Positions 37,617 to 47,455 of a stretch of DNA of 64,000 bases are shown here, in pieces (within the stretch, counting starts at the first letter, position 1; each line of letters begins with the position of its first letter). The DNA lies in the NCBI RefSeq assembly GCF_019091085.1, contig NZ_JAGXJY010000017.1, forward strand, positions 62,001-126,000. Direction: 5' to 3'. This DNA comes from Mesorhizobium sp. GbtcB19 (lineage in GTDB: Bacteria > Pseudomonadota > Alphaproteobacteria > Rhizobiales > Rhizobiaceae). The position numbers and the translations under genes were made by a program. A model generated the notes under the pieces. It ran no database searches. It saw nothing but the letters and a program-made list of their open reading frames with translations, and was not told the origin of the DNA.

Positions 37617-37685
37617 GCCCGGAACCGAGATCCTGGCGGGCAGGTTCCGGGCTGGGCCTGAGCGCGGCTCTTCCGCGCCAGGCCC
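37617..37685. terminator. Double hairpin between convergent OsmC and SnoaL genes
   Basis: GCCCGGAACC at 37617-37626 pairs with GGTTCCGGGC at 37643-37652. Next, GGGCCTG at 37654-37660 pairs with CAGGCCC at 37679-37685, with a GCGCGG/CCGCGC stem inside. Both lie between the convergent stops. There is no T-run, so it is a probable bidirectional transcript end but not a textbook terminator. Confidence 0.5.
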
Positions 37686-38071
37686 TATCCTTTGACGTAG
37701 CCCATCGCCTCGACGATTTTGCCATCGGCGACGCGCATCAGATTGACGCCGCGCAGCGAACTGCCGTCCGACATCCAGAAGCGCCAGCGGATCGTCGCCC
37801 GGTCGCCGGCCACAAAAGTCTCTTCGAGGTCGAAGCGCGTGCCGGGTCCGGTGGCGATCGCCGACCACAGCTCGACGCAAGCCGCCTTGCCGGCTCGGCG
37901 AGCGCCGTCCGGCGCCGGCGTGGTGTTCTCGATCACGCAGTCCTCCGCCACCAGTTCGTTCAGCGCGGAAGGGTCGTGACGCTGGAACACGTCGTTGTAG
38001 CGCCGCATGATTTCCGCCGTCTCGGCGGAGCGCTTGGCCGCGGCGATGTCGATGGTCAATTCCTGGGTCAT
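37685..38071 (-). CDS. SnoaL-like / nuclear transport factor 2 family protein
   Basis: This 128-residue protein has the NTF2-like cone fold: AEIMRRYNDVFQRHDPSALNELVAEDCVIENT near the N-terminus and FVAGDRATIRWRFWMSDGSSLRGVNLMRVADGKIVEAMGYV at the C-terminus. Members include ketosteroid isomerase-like enzymes and polyketide cyclases, but most are uncharacterised. It lies 19 bases after an OsmC gene on the same strand, in a probable three-gene run with the alcohol dehydrogenase. Confidence 0.85.
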   Translation of the reverse strand: MTQELTIDIAAAKRSAETAEIMRRYNDVFQRHDPSALNELVAEDCVIENTTPAPDGARRAGKAACVELWSAIATGPGTRFDLEETFVAGDRATIRWRFWMSDGSSLRGVNLMRVADGKIVEAMGYVKG

Positions 38072-38090
38072 TGGATTTTCTCCTGTCGTT

Positions 38091-38525
38091 TCATTGAGCT
38101 ACGAGGCTGGCCTTGAGCGTGATGGTGGCGACGCCGGCGAGCGCCCGCGAGACGAGACAGGCCGTCTTGGCCTTCTGCGCCAGCCGCTCGAAATCCTCGG
38201 CCGAAATGCCGGGGACGCTTGCGTCAGTTTCGAGTTCGATGCGGGTGATCGTCGGCCCAGCCGTGGTGGCGCCGAGATGCACCTTGGCAATCGTGTGGAT
38301 GCTATCGGCCGTATGGCCGTCGCCTCCGAGTATGGCGCTGAGCGCCATCGAGAAGCAGCCGGCATGCGCTGCTGCGATCAGTTCCTCGGGATTGGTGCCG
38401 GGGCCATTTTCGAAACGGGACGGGAAAGAATAGGCGCCTTCGAACACGCCGCTGCCCAACCGCAGCCGTCCCGCTCCCTGCTTGAGCGTGCCCTGCCATT
38501 GGGCCGAAGCCTCACGAATTGTCAT
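38091..38525 (-). CDS. OsmC family peroxiredoxin
   Basis: This 144-residue protein belongs to the classical OsmC group: [21 protein letters not shown] holds the first Cys, and [12 protein letters not shown] the second. It should detoxify organic hydroperoxides in the cytoplasm. It lies between an alcohol dehydrogenase gene (37 bases upstream) and a SnoaL gene (19 bases downstream), so the three are probably one unit controlled by the divergent TetR protein. Confidence 0.9.
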   Translation of the reverse strand: MTIREASAQWQGTLKQGAGRLRLGSGVFEGAYSFPSRFENGPGTNPEELIAAAHAGCFSMALSAILGGDGHTADSIHTIAKVHLGATTAGPTITRIELETDASVPGISAEDFERLAQKAKTACLVSRALAGVATITLKASLVAQ

Positions 38526-38562
38526 GGCTGATCTCCTCTCTGTTTTCGAAAAATGCGGGTGA

Positions 38563-39573
38563 TCAGGCGCCGTCGATGACGACCTTGCCGAAGACGTCGC
38601 CCTGCTCGAAATGGCGATACGCCTCGCGCGCTTCGGCGAACGGGAAGACCTTGTCGATGATCGGCTTCAGCCGGTGCGTGGCGACAGCGGCGAGCATCGC
38701 CTCCAACCCACTGCGGCTGCCGACGAACAGGCGGCCGATGGTGACCAGGCTGCGCTGATAGACTGCGCCCGGGATCTCGACCGACTTGCCGTTCTTGTCC
38801 TGAACTGTGAGCAGCACGATGCGCCCGTAAAGCGCGCTGGCGATCAGCGATTGCGCAAAAGTCGCCGGGCCGCCGGTCTCTACGACCAGGTCGATGCCGC
38901 CGGTCGCCTCGCGCAGCTTCATGCCCCATTCCGGCGTTTCGGCCGCCGCGATGACGCGGTCGGCGCCGAGTGCCCGCAGCCTTTCAGCCTTTTCGGCGCG
39001 CGAGGTGATGGCGGCCACGCGGCAGCCCATGAGCTTGGCGAATTGCAGCGCAAACAGCGCGACGCCGCCTGAGCCGATCACCAGAACCCATTGCCCCGGC
39101 TTTGGAATCTCGGCGCCTGTCAGCGCGTTCCAGGCGGTCAGCCCGGCACAGGTGAAGGTCGCGGCCTCCTGCCATGAGAGATGGTCGGGCAGCCGCACGG
39201 CCCATTGCTCGTCGAGCAGCGCATATTCGCTCAGCATGCCGTCCAGCGTGCAGCCAAGCTGGTCGATGATGCCCGGATGCATGCGACCGTCGATCCAGCG
39301 CGCGAAGTAACTGCCGGTGACGCGGTCGCCGACGGCAAAGCGCGTGACAGCATCGCCAACCGCCACCACTTCGCCAGCGCCGTCGCTGAGCGGTACGATG
39401 CCCGCGCGGGGTGCCAGAGGATAGGTCCCCCTGAGGATCATCGTGTCGCGACGATTGAGCGAGGTGGCTCGCACCCGAACCAGGATCTGGTTTGCTCCTG
39501 GCTCGGACATTGCTGCCTCGCGCACCGCCAGCTTCTCGATGTCGCCGAATTCCTCAAGCCGGTAGCTCAGCAT
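38563..39573 (-). CDS. Zinc-type alcohol dehydrogenase / quinone oxidoreductase family protein
   Basis: This 336-residue medium-chain dehydrogenase/reductase has a GroES-like domain (VRVRATSLNRRDTMILRG) and a Rossmann domain with VLVIGSGGVALFALQFAKL. The catalytic zinc cysteines of classical alcohol dehydrogenases are not evident, which favours NADPH-dependent reductase activity. The ATG at 39573 follows GGAGGTGACA; an ATG at 39585 is also in frame. It is divergent from a TetR gene with two matching operators in the spacer. Confidence 0.86.
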   Translation of the reverse strand: MLSYRLEEFGDIEKLAVREAAMSEPGANQILVRVRATSLNRRDTMILRGTYPLAPRAGIVPLSDGAGEVVAVGDAVTRFAVGDRVTGSYFARWIDGRMHPGIIDQLGCTLDGMLSEYALLDEQWAVRLPDHLSWQEAATFTCAGLTAWNALTGAEIPKPGQWVLVIGSGGVALFALQFAKLMGCRVAAITSRAEKAERLRALGADRVIAAAETPEWGMKLREATGGIDLVVETGGPATFAQSLIASALYGRIVLLTVQDKNGKSVEIPGAVYQRSLVTIGRLFVGSRSGLEAMLAAVATHRLKPIIDKVFPFAEAREAYRHFEQGDVFGKVVIDGA

Positions 39574-39587
39574 TGTCACCTCCAAAA

Positions 39588-39628
39588 TATGTAGACCGAT
39601 TTACATATTATGTAGACCAATTGTCATA
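39588..39628. promoter_or_regulatory. Two LmrA/YxaF-type operators
   Basis: TATGTAGACCGATTTACATA lies at 39588-39607 and TATGTAGACCAATTGTCATA at 39609-39628, starting 21 bases apart. Both resemble the ATAGACC..GTCTAT operator described for the Bacillus subtilis LmrA/YxaF regulators. They lie right upstream of the dehydrogenase start and about 60 bases from the TetR start. Confidence 0.7.
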
Positions 39629-39687
39629 TTGGGAGCAAGCCCTATAATGCGGGCTCCTGACAGAGGTTGACATTACGAGAGGTCGAG

Positions 39688-40296
39688 GTGGCGACGGACA
39701 CACGCACCCGCATGATCGAGGCGACGGCGCTGCTCATTAGGCAGCGCGGCTATCACGGCACGTCGCTGAACGACATTTTGAGCGCCAGTGGCGCGCCGCG
39801 CGGCTCGCTCTATTTCCATTTCCCGGGCGGCAAGGACCAGCTGGTCATCGAGGTAACGCGCGCCAGCGTCGCCGACGTCACGGAGCGGTTGGGCGCGGCG
39901 CTGTTGGAGGAGAGCGACCCGGCCGTTGCCGTCCATCACATCTATCAGTCGGTCGCGCGCATGCTGGAGGAGAACGAGTTCTCGCTCGGCTGTCCGGTCG
40001 CGCCGGTGGTGCTCGACGCGCCGAACGATGTTCCCGACCTCGCCGAAATCTGCCGCTCGGCCTTCGAGCAGTGGATCGGACTGCTGCGCCAGGCCTTCGT
40101 CAGGGCAGGGGTGCCGGAGCGGCGCGCGCAGGCGCTGGCGCTGCTGGTCGAATCCTCGCTGGAAGGCCTGATGGTGATCGCCCGCGCCACCCGCGACCGC
40201 ACGCCGGTCGCGACCGTTGCCGACGAGGTCGCCGCGCTGGTTGAATCCGCTGTGCTGGCCGGCAAAGTCGCGCAGCAAGCGGAGAGCGCTGCCTGA
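39688..40296 (+). CDS. TetR family regulator, LmrA/YxaF type
   Basis: This 202-residue protein has a helix-turn-helix TRMIEATALLIRQRGYHGTSLNDILSASGAPRGSLYFHF. The ligand domain contains FSLGCPVAPVVLDAPND, characteristic of the LmrA/YxaF subgroup. The start is probably GTG at 39688 with GAGG 5 bases upstream; a TTG at 39667 is an alternative. It probably represses the divergent dehydrogenase-OsmC-SnoaL run through the two TAGACC sites. Confidence 0.85.
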   Translation: MATDTRTRMIEATALLIRQRGYHGTSLNDILSASGAPRGSLYFHFPGGKDQLVIEVTRASVADVTERLGAALLEESDPAVAVHHIYQSVARMLEENEFSLGCPVAPVVLDAPNDVPDLAEICRSAFEQWIGLLRQAFVRAGVPERRAQALALLVESSLEGLMVIARATRDRTPVATVADEVAALVESAVLAGKVAQQAESAA

Positions 40297-40321
40297 CCAA
40301 CAGACTATCTCCGGATGCAAA

Positions 40322-40348
40322 CAAAAAGGGCGCCTCTCGGCGCCCTTT
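40322..40348. terminator. Terminator of groL (also facing the TetR gene)
   Basis: A 10-base stem AAAGGGCGCC / GGCGCCCTTT with loop TCTC lies at 40325-40348. Read on the minus strand it is followed by TTGTTTG, giving a run TTTTTGTTTG across the arm, so it ends the groS-groL transcript. It also lies 28 bases past the TetR stop on the plus strand and may serve both. Confidence 0.85.
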
Positions 40349-40374
40349 CCGTATCAGTGAAGGGGCCGGACTTC

Positions 40375-42066
<1,692 letters not shown>

Positions 42067-42089
42067 TCAGTTGATGGAGAGGCCGATAT

Positions 42090-42386
42090 TCAGCCGATGA
42101 TGCCCATGATGTCGGATTCCTTCATGATCAGAAGGTCTTCGCCATTGAGCTTGACTTCAGTGCCCGACCACTTGCCGAACAGGATGCGGTCGCCGGCCTT
42201 GACGTCCAGCGGGACGAGCTTGCCGTTTTCGTCGCGGGCGCCGGAGCCGACGGCGATGATTTCGCCTTCCTGCGGCTTCTCCTTCGCCGTATCCGGGATG
42301 ATGATCCCGCCGGCGGTCTTGGATTCGGATTCAACCCGGCGAACGACCACGCGGTCATGAAGCGGGCGGAACTTGGACTTTGCCAT
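42090..42386 (-). CDS. groS: Co-chaperonin GroES
   Basis: This 98-residue 10-kDa co-chaperonin caps the GroEL ring. It begins [20 protein letters not shown], carries the mobile-loop region [18 protein letters not shown] and ends [14 protein letters not shown]. It is the first gene of the groS-groL operon, 63 bases downstream of the CIRCE element. Confidence 0.99.
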   Translation of the reverse strand: MAKSKFRPLHDRVVVRRVESESKTAGGIIIPDTAKEKPQEGEIIAVGSGARDENGKLVPLDVKAGDRILFGKWSGTEVKLNGEDLLIMKESDIMGIIG

Positions 42387-42449
42387 TAGTGTCTTCCTCG
42401 AGTGAGAACGGTGAGAACTGTTCCTCCATCCGGCGAGAGCCGGACTGAG

Positions 42450-42476
42450 TTAGCACTCACCGATGGCGAGTGCTAA
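42450..42476. promoter_or_regulatory. CIRCE element (HrcA operator)
   Basis: TTAGCACTC at 42450-42458, a 9-base spacer and GAGTGCTAA at 42468-42476 give a perfect CIRCE. This is the HrcA repressor site that controls groESL in many bacteria. It lies directly upstream of groS, so heat-shock control by HrcA is expected. Confidence 0.97.
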
Positions 42477-42613
42477 CGTGGCGCTGAGATAGGCCGGTGG
42501 GTTGCGAGAGTCAAGGCGCGCGGGAAGGGGCGTTGGCGAGAAATTTTGCTGCGCGTCTGGCTATCTTGGAAATGTCCCTTTCGCCACGGAGAACGGTGTG
42601 GGAAATTGGAACA

Positions 42614-43423
42614 TCATCCGTTTTGCCGTTGGTTTCGCGGCGACCGCAGCACCAGTAGCGGACACCGCTCGGCTAGTCCGTAGCTTCCGGTCGAGGCCAC
42701 GCGCACATCGTCGAAGAAGACCTTGGCCTCCTCGATCAGCGCGTTCACCGGCGCGAAGCTGTAGACGGCCGGCGAGTTCCGGTAGACGTCGATCGTGCCG
42801 ATGACCGGCAGTTCCCACCCGGTGCGGTCCGAAAGCTCCGCGCGGTCGGGAAACAGCGCTTCGAATTGTTCGAGGATTTTCCGCACCGGTATCGTGTAAT
42901 CCGGCGCGCGGCCGATCGCGGTCATGGCCGCGCGCCATTTGAGCTCGTGGAAGGTCGAGACACCGCCACTCAGCGCCAGGGCGCGGACATCCTTCGGCTC
43001 GTCCGGCGTTTCGGGAGAGGCATAAAGCCTGATGCCGGCGCGGCCATCGGACTTGAGTGCCCGCGCGATCGACGCAAACAGTGCGCGCCTGAGGTCGGCG
43101 GCGCCTATGACCGAGAGACATCCATCGCCGATCAGTGCCTGGACGCTCGCTCCGTCGAACGGCAGGTCGAACCAGTCGCCTTGCACCGCCTTGCGCGTAT
43201 CGGTGTCGCCCGGCCAGATGCCGGCAATCATATCGGCGGATTCGTCGACCGCCGTCATCGCGGCGCCAAGCCCGGCGAGCTCCGGCGTCACGCCGAGCAT
43301 GACGACATGCGACCGGGCAAGGTCGAGCTCACGTTCGTAGGCTCCGACCACTTCCGCCGGCGGCCGCAACGGCGAGCCGAGCAACTGCCAGTGTTTGCGA
43401 ATTGCATTCCAGTGCTCTGTCAT
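42614..43423 (-). CDS. Class I SAM-dependent methyltransferase
   Basis: This 269-residue protein begins MTEHWNAIRKHWQLLGSPLR. The Rossmann-like part includes VVMLGVTPELAGLGAAMTAVD as motif I/II, GDWFDLPFDGASVQALIGDG and LRRALFASIARALKSDG as later motifs. The glycine-rich loop is unusual: GVTPELAG replaces GxGxG. The start at 43423 has no clear ribosome site; longer frames are shadows of the divergent gene. It is divergent from an ATP-grasp gene with 73 bases between the starts, and the two may act together. The substrate is unknown. Confidence 0.78.
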   Translation of the reverse strand: MTEHWNAIRKHWQLLGSPLRPPAEVVGAYERELDLARSHVVMLGVTPELAGLGAAMTAVDESADMIAGIWPGDTDTRKAVQGDWFDLPFDGASVQALIGDGCLSVIGAADLRRALFASIARALKSDGRAGIRLYASPETPDEPKDVRALALSGGVSTFHELKWRAAMTAIGRAPDYTIPVRKILEQFEALFPDRAELSDRTGWELPVIGTIDVYRNSPAVYSFAPVNALIEEAKVFFDDVRVASTGSYGLAERCPLLVLRSPRNQRQNG

Positions 43424-43496
43424 GCAAACCCTGGGTTGGTTAGCGCGTTGTGTTCGATCGAATAATCGAGGGCGCTCAGGAAGCCAAGTAGGGCGC

Positions 43497-44348
43497 ATGG
43501 CACGCATCGCGGTGATCACGCACGAGTTCGATCGCTTCCAGAGCCGGCGCGGACTGCTGCTACGCCGTGACAGCCCATATATGCTCTTCGACCTGCTGGA
43601 AGAGCTGAAGCGCCGCGGCCATTCGGTCCGGATCCTGCGCGGCACGGCGGCGAAGCCGGCCGCAGACATCGCGGTACTGCATCTCGACGCCACCGTGACG
43701 CCGCCCGACTATGCCGACTATACGCGCCGCTTTCCGTTCTGCCTCAATCTCGGCGCCACCGACATTTCGAAACGCCGCATCAGCGGCGCGGTCGTCGGCA
43801 GGGAAGACGGCTGGAAGGGTCGGGTCATCGTCAAGAGCAGCCTCAATCATTGGGGAACGCCGGAACAGCAGCTGAACCTGCGCGCGCGGCGCGCCGGCGG
43901 GCCGGAGCCGTTTCCCGGTGTCGAAGCTTTCGAAAGATACGAGATCCATGCCTCGCTCGCCGACGTTCCGGCCTGGGTCTTCGAGCGCCAGGATCTGGTC
44001 GTCGAGAAGTTCATCCCTGAGCCTGAGCCGGACGGCTTTGCCGCGCGCTTCTGGCTGTTCTGCGGCGAGCGCGAACGCTGCACCCGCCATGTCTCGCCGC
44101 AGAGCCTCGTCAAGGGCGACGACACCATTCGCCGCGAGGCGGTTCCGGTGCCGGACGAGCTTCGCGCGCTAAGGCGCAAGCTCGGTTTCGATTACGGAAA
44201 GTTCGATTTCGTCATACACGAGGGCAAAGCGGTGCTGCTCGACGCCAACAAGACTCCCGGCCGCGCCAGGAGCCTCTCGAGCTTCATCGCCGCCGGCAAT
44301 GCCAATCTTGCCGACGGCTTCGAAGGGCTGATCCGCCAAGTTATCTAG
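43497..44348 (+). CDS. ATP-grasp-like protein
   Basis: This 283-residue protein begins MARIAVITHEFDRFQSRRGL. The mid part (GWKGRVIVKSSLNHWGTPEQQL) holds the ATP-binding lysine strand, then VVEKFIPEPEPDGFAARFWLFC. The C-terminal FDFVIHEGKAVLLDANKTPGRA supplies the metal-binding Asp and Asn. That order matches the ATP-grasp ligase fold seen in RimK/YheC-like proteins. The ATG at 43497 has AGTAGGGCGC upstream. The acyl acceptor cannot be inferred. It is divergent from a methyltransferase. Confidence 0.7.
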   Translation: MARIAVITHEFDRFQSRRGLLLRRDSPYMLFDLLEELKRRGHSVRILRGTAAKPAADIAVLHLDATVTPPDYADYTRRFPFCLNLGATDISKRRISGAVVGREDGWKGRVIVKSSLNHWGTPEQQLNLRARRAGGPEPFPGVEAFERYEIHASLADVPAWVFERQDLVVEKFIPEPEPDGFAARFWLFCGERERCTRHVSPQSLVKGDDTIRREAVPVPDELRALRRKLGFDYGKFDFVIHEGKAVLLDANKTPGRARSLSSFIAAGNANLADGFEGLIRQVI

Positions 44349-44435
44349 TTCCCAGCACAGGGATTTTGGCCGAGTCGGCTATGTCTGCGTTGGTAGGTGG
44401 CATGCCTTGGAGATTGGCCGAAACGCCCACCGAGT

Positions 44436-44617
44436 CGTCATCCACGGGCGGAGCAAGGAGCGAAGCGACGCGCGCAGACCCGAGGATCCATTCCGTGACG
44501 CATGAGCTCTGCTGCGGTGCAGAATTCTGCTCCGCTGCGCTCTTCGATCAAAGTCACGGAATGGATCCCAGGGTCTCCGCGACGCCGCTTCGCTCCTTGC
44601 TCCGCCCAGGGATGACG
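44436..44617. repeat. Palindromic intergenic repeat, family R1, copy 3
   Basis: This copy, the longest of the four, is bounded by CGTCATCC and GGGATGACG, with GGAGCGAAGCGACGCG near one end and its reverse near the other. It lies in the 383-base spacer between the ATP-grasp and SDR genes; the rest of that spacer shows no gene. Confidence 0.85.
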
Positions 44618-44731
44618 AGGTTGGGGAGGCCTCCGCCAATCTCCAGCGTTTGCGCCGATTTCATGGAAAGGAACGGTGAAAATCGTGCCCGTCGACAAAC
44701 GGCAACCTTTCAAAATCCCTGTGTAGAACCA

Positions 44732-45493
44732 CTAGATGTTCATGCCGCCCGACACTTCGATGCGCTGCGCGTTGACCCAGCGGTTGTCGTCGGAGAGCAG
44801 CGAGGCGATCATCGGGCCGATGTCGTCGGCGACGCCGGCGCGGCCGAGCGCGGTGACGCCGGCCACCATGCGGTTGATCTCGGCATTGTCGCGCACATGG
44901 CCGCCGTTGAAGTCGGTGGCAATGGCGCCTGGCGCCACGGTGTTGGCGGTGATGCCGCGCGCCCCAAGCTCCTTGGCCAGGTAGCGCGTGAACACTTCGA
45001 TACCGCCCTTCATCATCGCATAGGCCGACGATCCGGGCGCGGCGAAGCGGGCGAGCCCGCTCGAGATATTGATGATGCGGCCGCCATCGTTGATCAGCGG
45101 CAGCAGCGCCTGGGTGAGGAAGAACACGCCCTTGAGATGGGTGTTCATCAGCGTGTCGAATTCCTCCTCCGTCGTCTCGCCGATCATCTTGCGCAAACCG
45201 GTGCCGGCATTGTTGACGAGATAGTCGAAGCGGTCGCGCTGCCAGGTCTCCTGCAGCGTCTTCTTCAGCGCCGCGATGAAGGCGGGGAAGGTGGCGACGG
45301 CGCCGGTGTCGAGCTCAAGTGCAGCGGCGCGGCCACCGGCCGCCTCGATTTCGGCGATGGCCGTCTTCGCCTCATCGACGCGCGAGCGATAGGTGACGAT
45401 GACGTCGACGCCCCTTTGGGCGAGGTGGAGCGCGGTGTTGCGGCCGAGGCCGCGGCTGCCGCCGGTGACGAGGGCGATGGGACGGGTGGTCAT
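44732..45493 (-). CDS. SDR family oxidoreductase
   Basis: This 253-residue classical SDR has the cofactor motif VTGGSRGLGRNTALHLA, the NNAG motif, catalytic Ser in NISSGLARF and Tyr in AYAMMKGGIEVF, with Lys three residues on. The start at 45493 has AGGAG upstream. It is divergent from a LysR gene and probably its target; the spacer is 106 bases. The substrate is unknown. Confidence 0.88.
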   Translation of the reverse strand: MTTRPIALVTGGSRGLGRNTALHLAQRGVDVIVTYRSRVDEAKTAIAEIEAAGGRAAALELDTGAVATFPAFIAALKKTLQETWQRDRFDYLVNNAGTGLRKMIGETTEEEFDTLMNTHLKGVFFLTQALLPLINDGGRIINISSGLARFAAPGSSAYAMMKGGIEVFTRYLAKELGARGITANTVAPGAIATDFNGGHVRDNAEINRMVAGVTALGRAGVADDIGPMIASLLSDDNRWVNAQRIEVSGGMNI

Positions 45494-45526
45494 GGCGAAA
45501 TCTCCTTCTGTCTGGATAGAGATGCA

Positions 45527-45551
45527 TATACTCGCCTAGCTGAGCGATATA
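45527..45551. promoter_or_regulatory. Candidate LysR operator
   Basis: TATA-C-TCGC at 45527-45535 is mirrored by GCGA-TATA at 45544-45551, an imperfect dyad in the centre of the SDR/LysR spacer. LysR proteins bind such interrupted dyads (T-N11-A). The assignment is positional. Confidence 0.4.
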
Positions 45552-45599
45552 ATCGGGCATGGATTGCCAACACTATTTAGTCTGTGCGAACAATCGACT

Positions 45600-46499
45600 A
45601 TGGACCGGTTTGACTCCATGCGGCTCTTCACCCGCGTCGTGGAACGGCGCAGCTTCACCGCGGCCGCAGCCGATCTCGGCCTGCCGCGCTCCAGCGCCAC
45701 CGCCGCGATCAAACAGCTCGAGGAGCGGCTCGGAGTGCAACTGCTTCGCCGCACCACGCGCCACGTCACCACGACGCTCGACGGCGAAGCCTATTACCAG
45801 CGCTGCATCGGCATCCTCGCCGACATCGAGGACGCCGAGGGCTCCTTTGGCGCGCATGAGGTACGCGGGCGCTTGAGCATCGACATCAACGGCAACATGG
45901 CCCGCACCCTGGTCATCCCGGAACTGCCGGCGCTGCTCGCCCGCTATCCCGGGCTCAGCGTGCATATCGGCGAGGGCGACCGCTTCGTCGATCTGGTGCG
46001 CGAGGGCGTCGATTGCGTGGTGCGCGCCGGAACGCTGCCAGACAGCGACATGATCGCGCGCCGCATCGGCATGGCGCGCGAGGCGACTGTAGCCAGCGCC
46101 GCCTATGTCGAGCGTCACGGCCTGCCGCGCTCGCTGGACGAGCTTGCCGGGCACATGATGATCGGCTTCGTCTCGTCGCGCACAGGCCAGGTTATGCCGC
46201 TGGAATTCACCGTCGACGGCAAGATCCGCGAGATCGTGCTGCCGTCGCGCGTCACGGTCTCCAATTCCGACACCGCCGCCACGTTGGTACGCCAGGGGTT
46301 TGGGCTCTACCAGGCGCCACGCCGCCGCTTCGCCGCCGACATCGAAGCGGGCCGGCTGGTCGAGGTGCTGCCCGGCAACCCGCCGACTCCGACGCCGATC
46401 TCGGTGCTCTATCCGCCCAGCCGGCAATTGTCGCCAAGGGTGAGGGTGTTCGTGGATTGGCTGGTGGAGATCCTGGGGCCGAAGCTGGAGTCGGGGTAA
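45600..46499 (+). CDS. LysR family transcriptional regulator
   Basis: This 299-residue protein has an N-terminal winged helix (MRLFTRVVERRSFTAAAADL, SSATAAIKQLEERLGVQLL) and a periplasmic-binding-like effector domain. The group is the CrgA/AaeR-like one with the LSIDINGNMARTLVIPELPA pattern. The ATG at 45600 is the usual start for the family. It is divergent from the SDR gene and probably controls it. Confidence 0.9.
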   Translation: MDRFDSMRLFTRVVERRSFTAAAADLGLPRSSATAAIKQLEERLGVQLLRRTTRHVTTTLDGEAYYQRCIGILADIEDAEGSFGAHEVRGRLSIDINGNMARTLVIPELPALLARYPGLSVHIGEGDRFVDLVREGVDCVVRAGTLPDSDMIARRIGMAREATVASAAYVERHGLPRSLDELAGHMMIGFVSSRTGQVMPLEFTVDGKIREIVLPSRVTVSNSDTAATLVRQGFGLYQAPRRRFAADIEAGRLVEVLPGNPPTPTPISVLYPPSRQLSPRVRVFVDWLVEILGPKLESG

Positions 46500-46531
46500 G
46501 TTGGCATCGCAGAGAGGATCGTACCCACGCG

Positions 46532-46690
46532 GTCATCATCCTAGGGCGGAGCAAGGAGCGAAGCGACGCGCGCAGACCCTAGGATCCATGCCGTGACGCT
46601 AAGGCGTTGCAACGATTACAGAATTCTGCACCGCTGCACCCTTAGGTAAGGGTCACGGCATGGATCCTCGGGTCAAGCCCGAGGATGACG
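46532..46690. repeat. Palindromic intergenic repeat, family R1, copy 4
   Basis: It starts GTCATCATCCTAGGGCG and ends AAGCCCGAGGATGACG. It shares GGAGCGAAGCGACGCGCGCA and ACGGCATGGATCCTCGGGTC with the other copies. It lies between the LysR stop and the stop of a TetR gene on the other strand, where the hairpin could end both transcripts. Confidence 0.85.
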
Positions 46691-46706
46691 ACCGCTAGGG
46701 CTCTGC

Positions 46707-47342
46707 CTACAAAAACAGACGCAGCTGCGTATGGATAATCGACCTATAATCCTCGATCGTGCGCCGGCCTTCTTCCTTGTCCTGCGTCAGCGCCAGCCGC
46801 ACGACGCCGCCGGCAAGCTGAAAGATCAGGAACACGACGCGCCCGAACGCCTCGCGCTGCTCTGCCGGAAGCATCGGCGCGACGTGGTCGCAGAACATCT
46901 TCGCCTGGTGCCGCGTTTCGGCGATGTCGAGATGCTGCAGCGCCTTGTCGGCCTGGATGGCGTTCTGCAGGTCCTGGATCGCCGGGTCCGCCGCGACGCG
47001 GCCGTAATAGTCGTCGAGCAGTCGGTCGGCCGCCGCGGTCACGTCGCCCGGCCCGCCAATCAGGGCGATGATCGCGCCGAAGCGTGCGCGGCTTTCCTCG
47101 GAAAACCGCTCATAGAGCATCGCCAGGATCGCCGACTTCGAGGGAAAATAATGATAGACGGTGGCGATCGGCCCGCCGGCCAGCGCGCCGACTTCCTTCA
47201 TCGTCACCGCGTCGATGCCTTTCTCGCCGATCAGCCGCATGGTCGTGGCGAGGATAGCGTCGATGCGCTCGCGGCTGCGCTCCTGCTTCGGCCTGCGCCG
47301 CGGTTCCGTCGCTGATCGCTTTGCATCCGTCATAGCCCGCAT
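46707..47342 (-). CDS. TetR family transcriptional regulator
   Basis: This 211-residue protein has a helix-turn-helix RERIDAILATTMRLIGEKGIDAVTMKEVGALAGGPIATVYHYF after a basic N-terminus (RRRPKQERS). The ligand domain is unremarkable. The start is taken at 47342 after GGGAAAG; an ATG at 47333 is also possible. It is divergent from an MFS gene across a 113-base spacer with a perfect 15-base palindrome, so it probably represses the MFS-lactone oxidase-DSD1 operon. Confidence 0.86.
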   Translation of the reverse strand: MRAMTDAKRSATEPRRRPKQERSRERIDAILATTMRLIGEKGIDAVTMKEVGALAGGPIATVYHYFPSKSAILAMLYERFSEESRARFGAIIALIGGPGDVTAAADRLLDDYYGRVAADPAIQDLQNAIQADKALQHLDIAETRHQAKMFCDHVAPMLPAEQREAFGRVVFLIFQLAGGVVRLALTQDKEEGRRTIEDYRSIIHTQLRLFL

Positions 47343-47408
47343 CTTTCCCGGAAAAGTACGAATTCGCGGTTGACAAGAAACATGATCAAGTATCAGTTTC
47401 GTTAAATG

Positions 47409-47423
47409 CTGACAACTTGTCAG
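47409..47423. promoter_or_regulatory. Perfect TetR-type operator palindrome
   Basis: CTGACAACTTGTCAG is a perfect 7-1-7 palindrome in the TetR/MFS divergent spacer, 33 bases before the MFS start. It is the only strong dyad in that region, so it is the best candidate for the TetR binding site. Confidence 0.65.
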
Positions 47424-47455
47424 TTTTTCGATCGAGCTGCAAGGGAGGGCACCTC

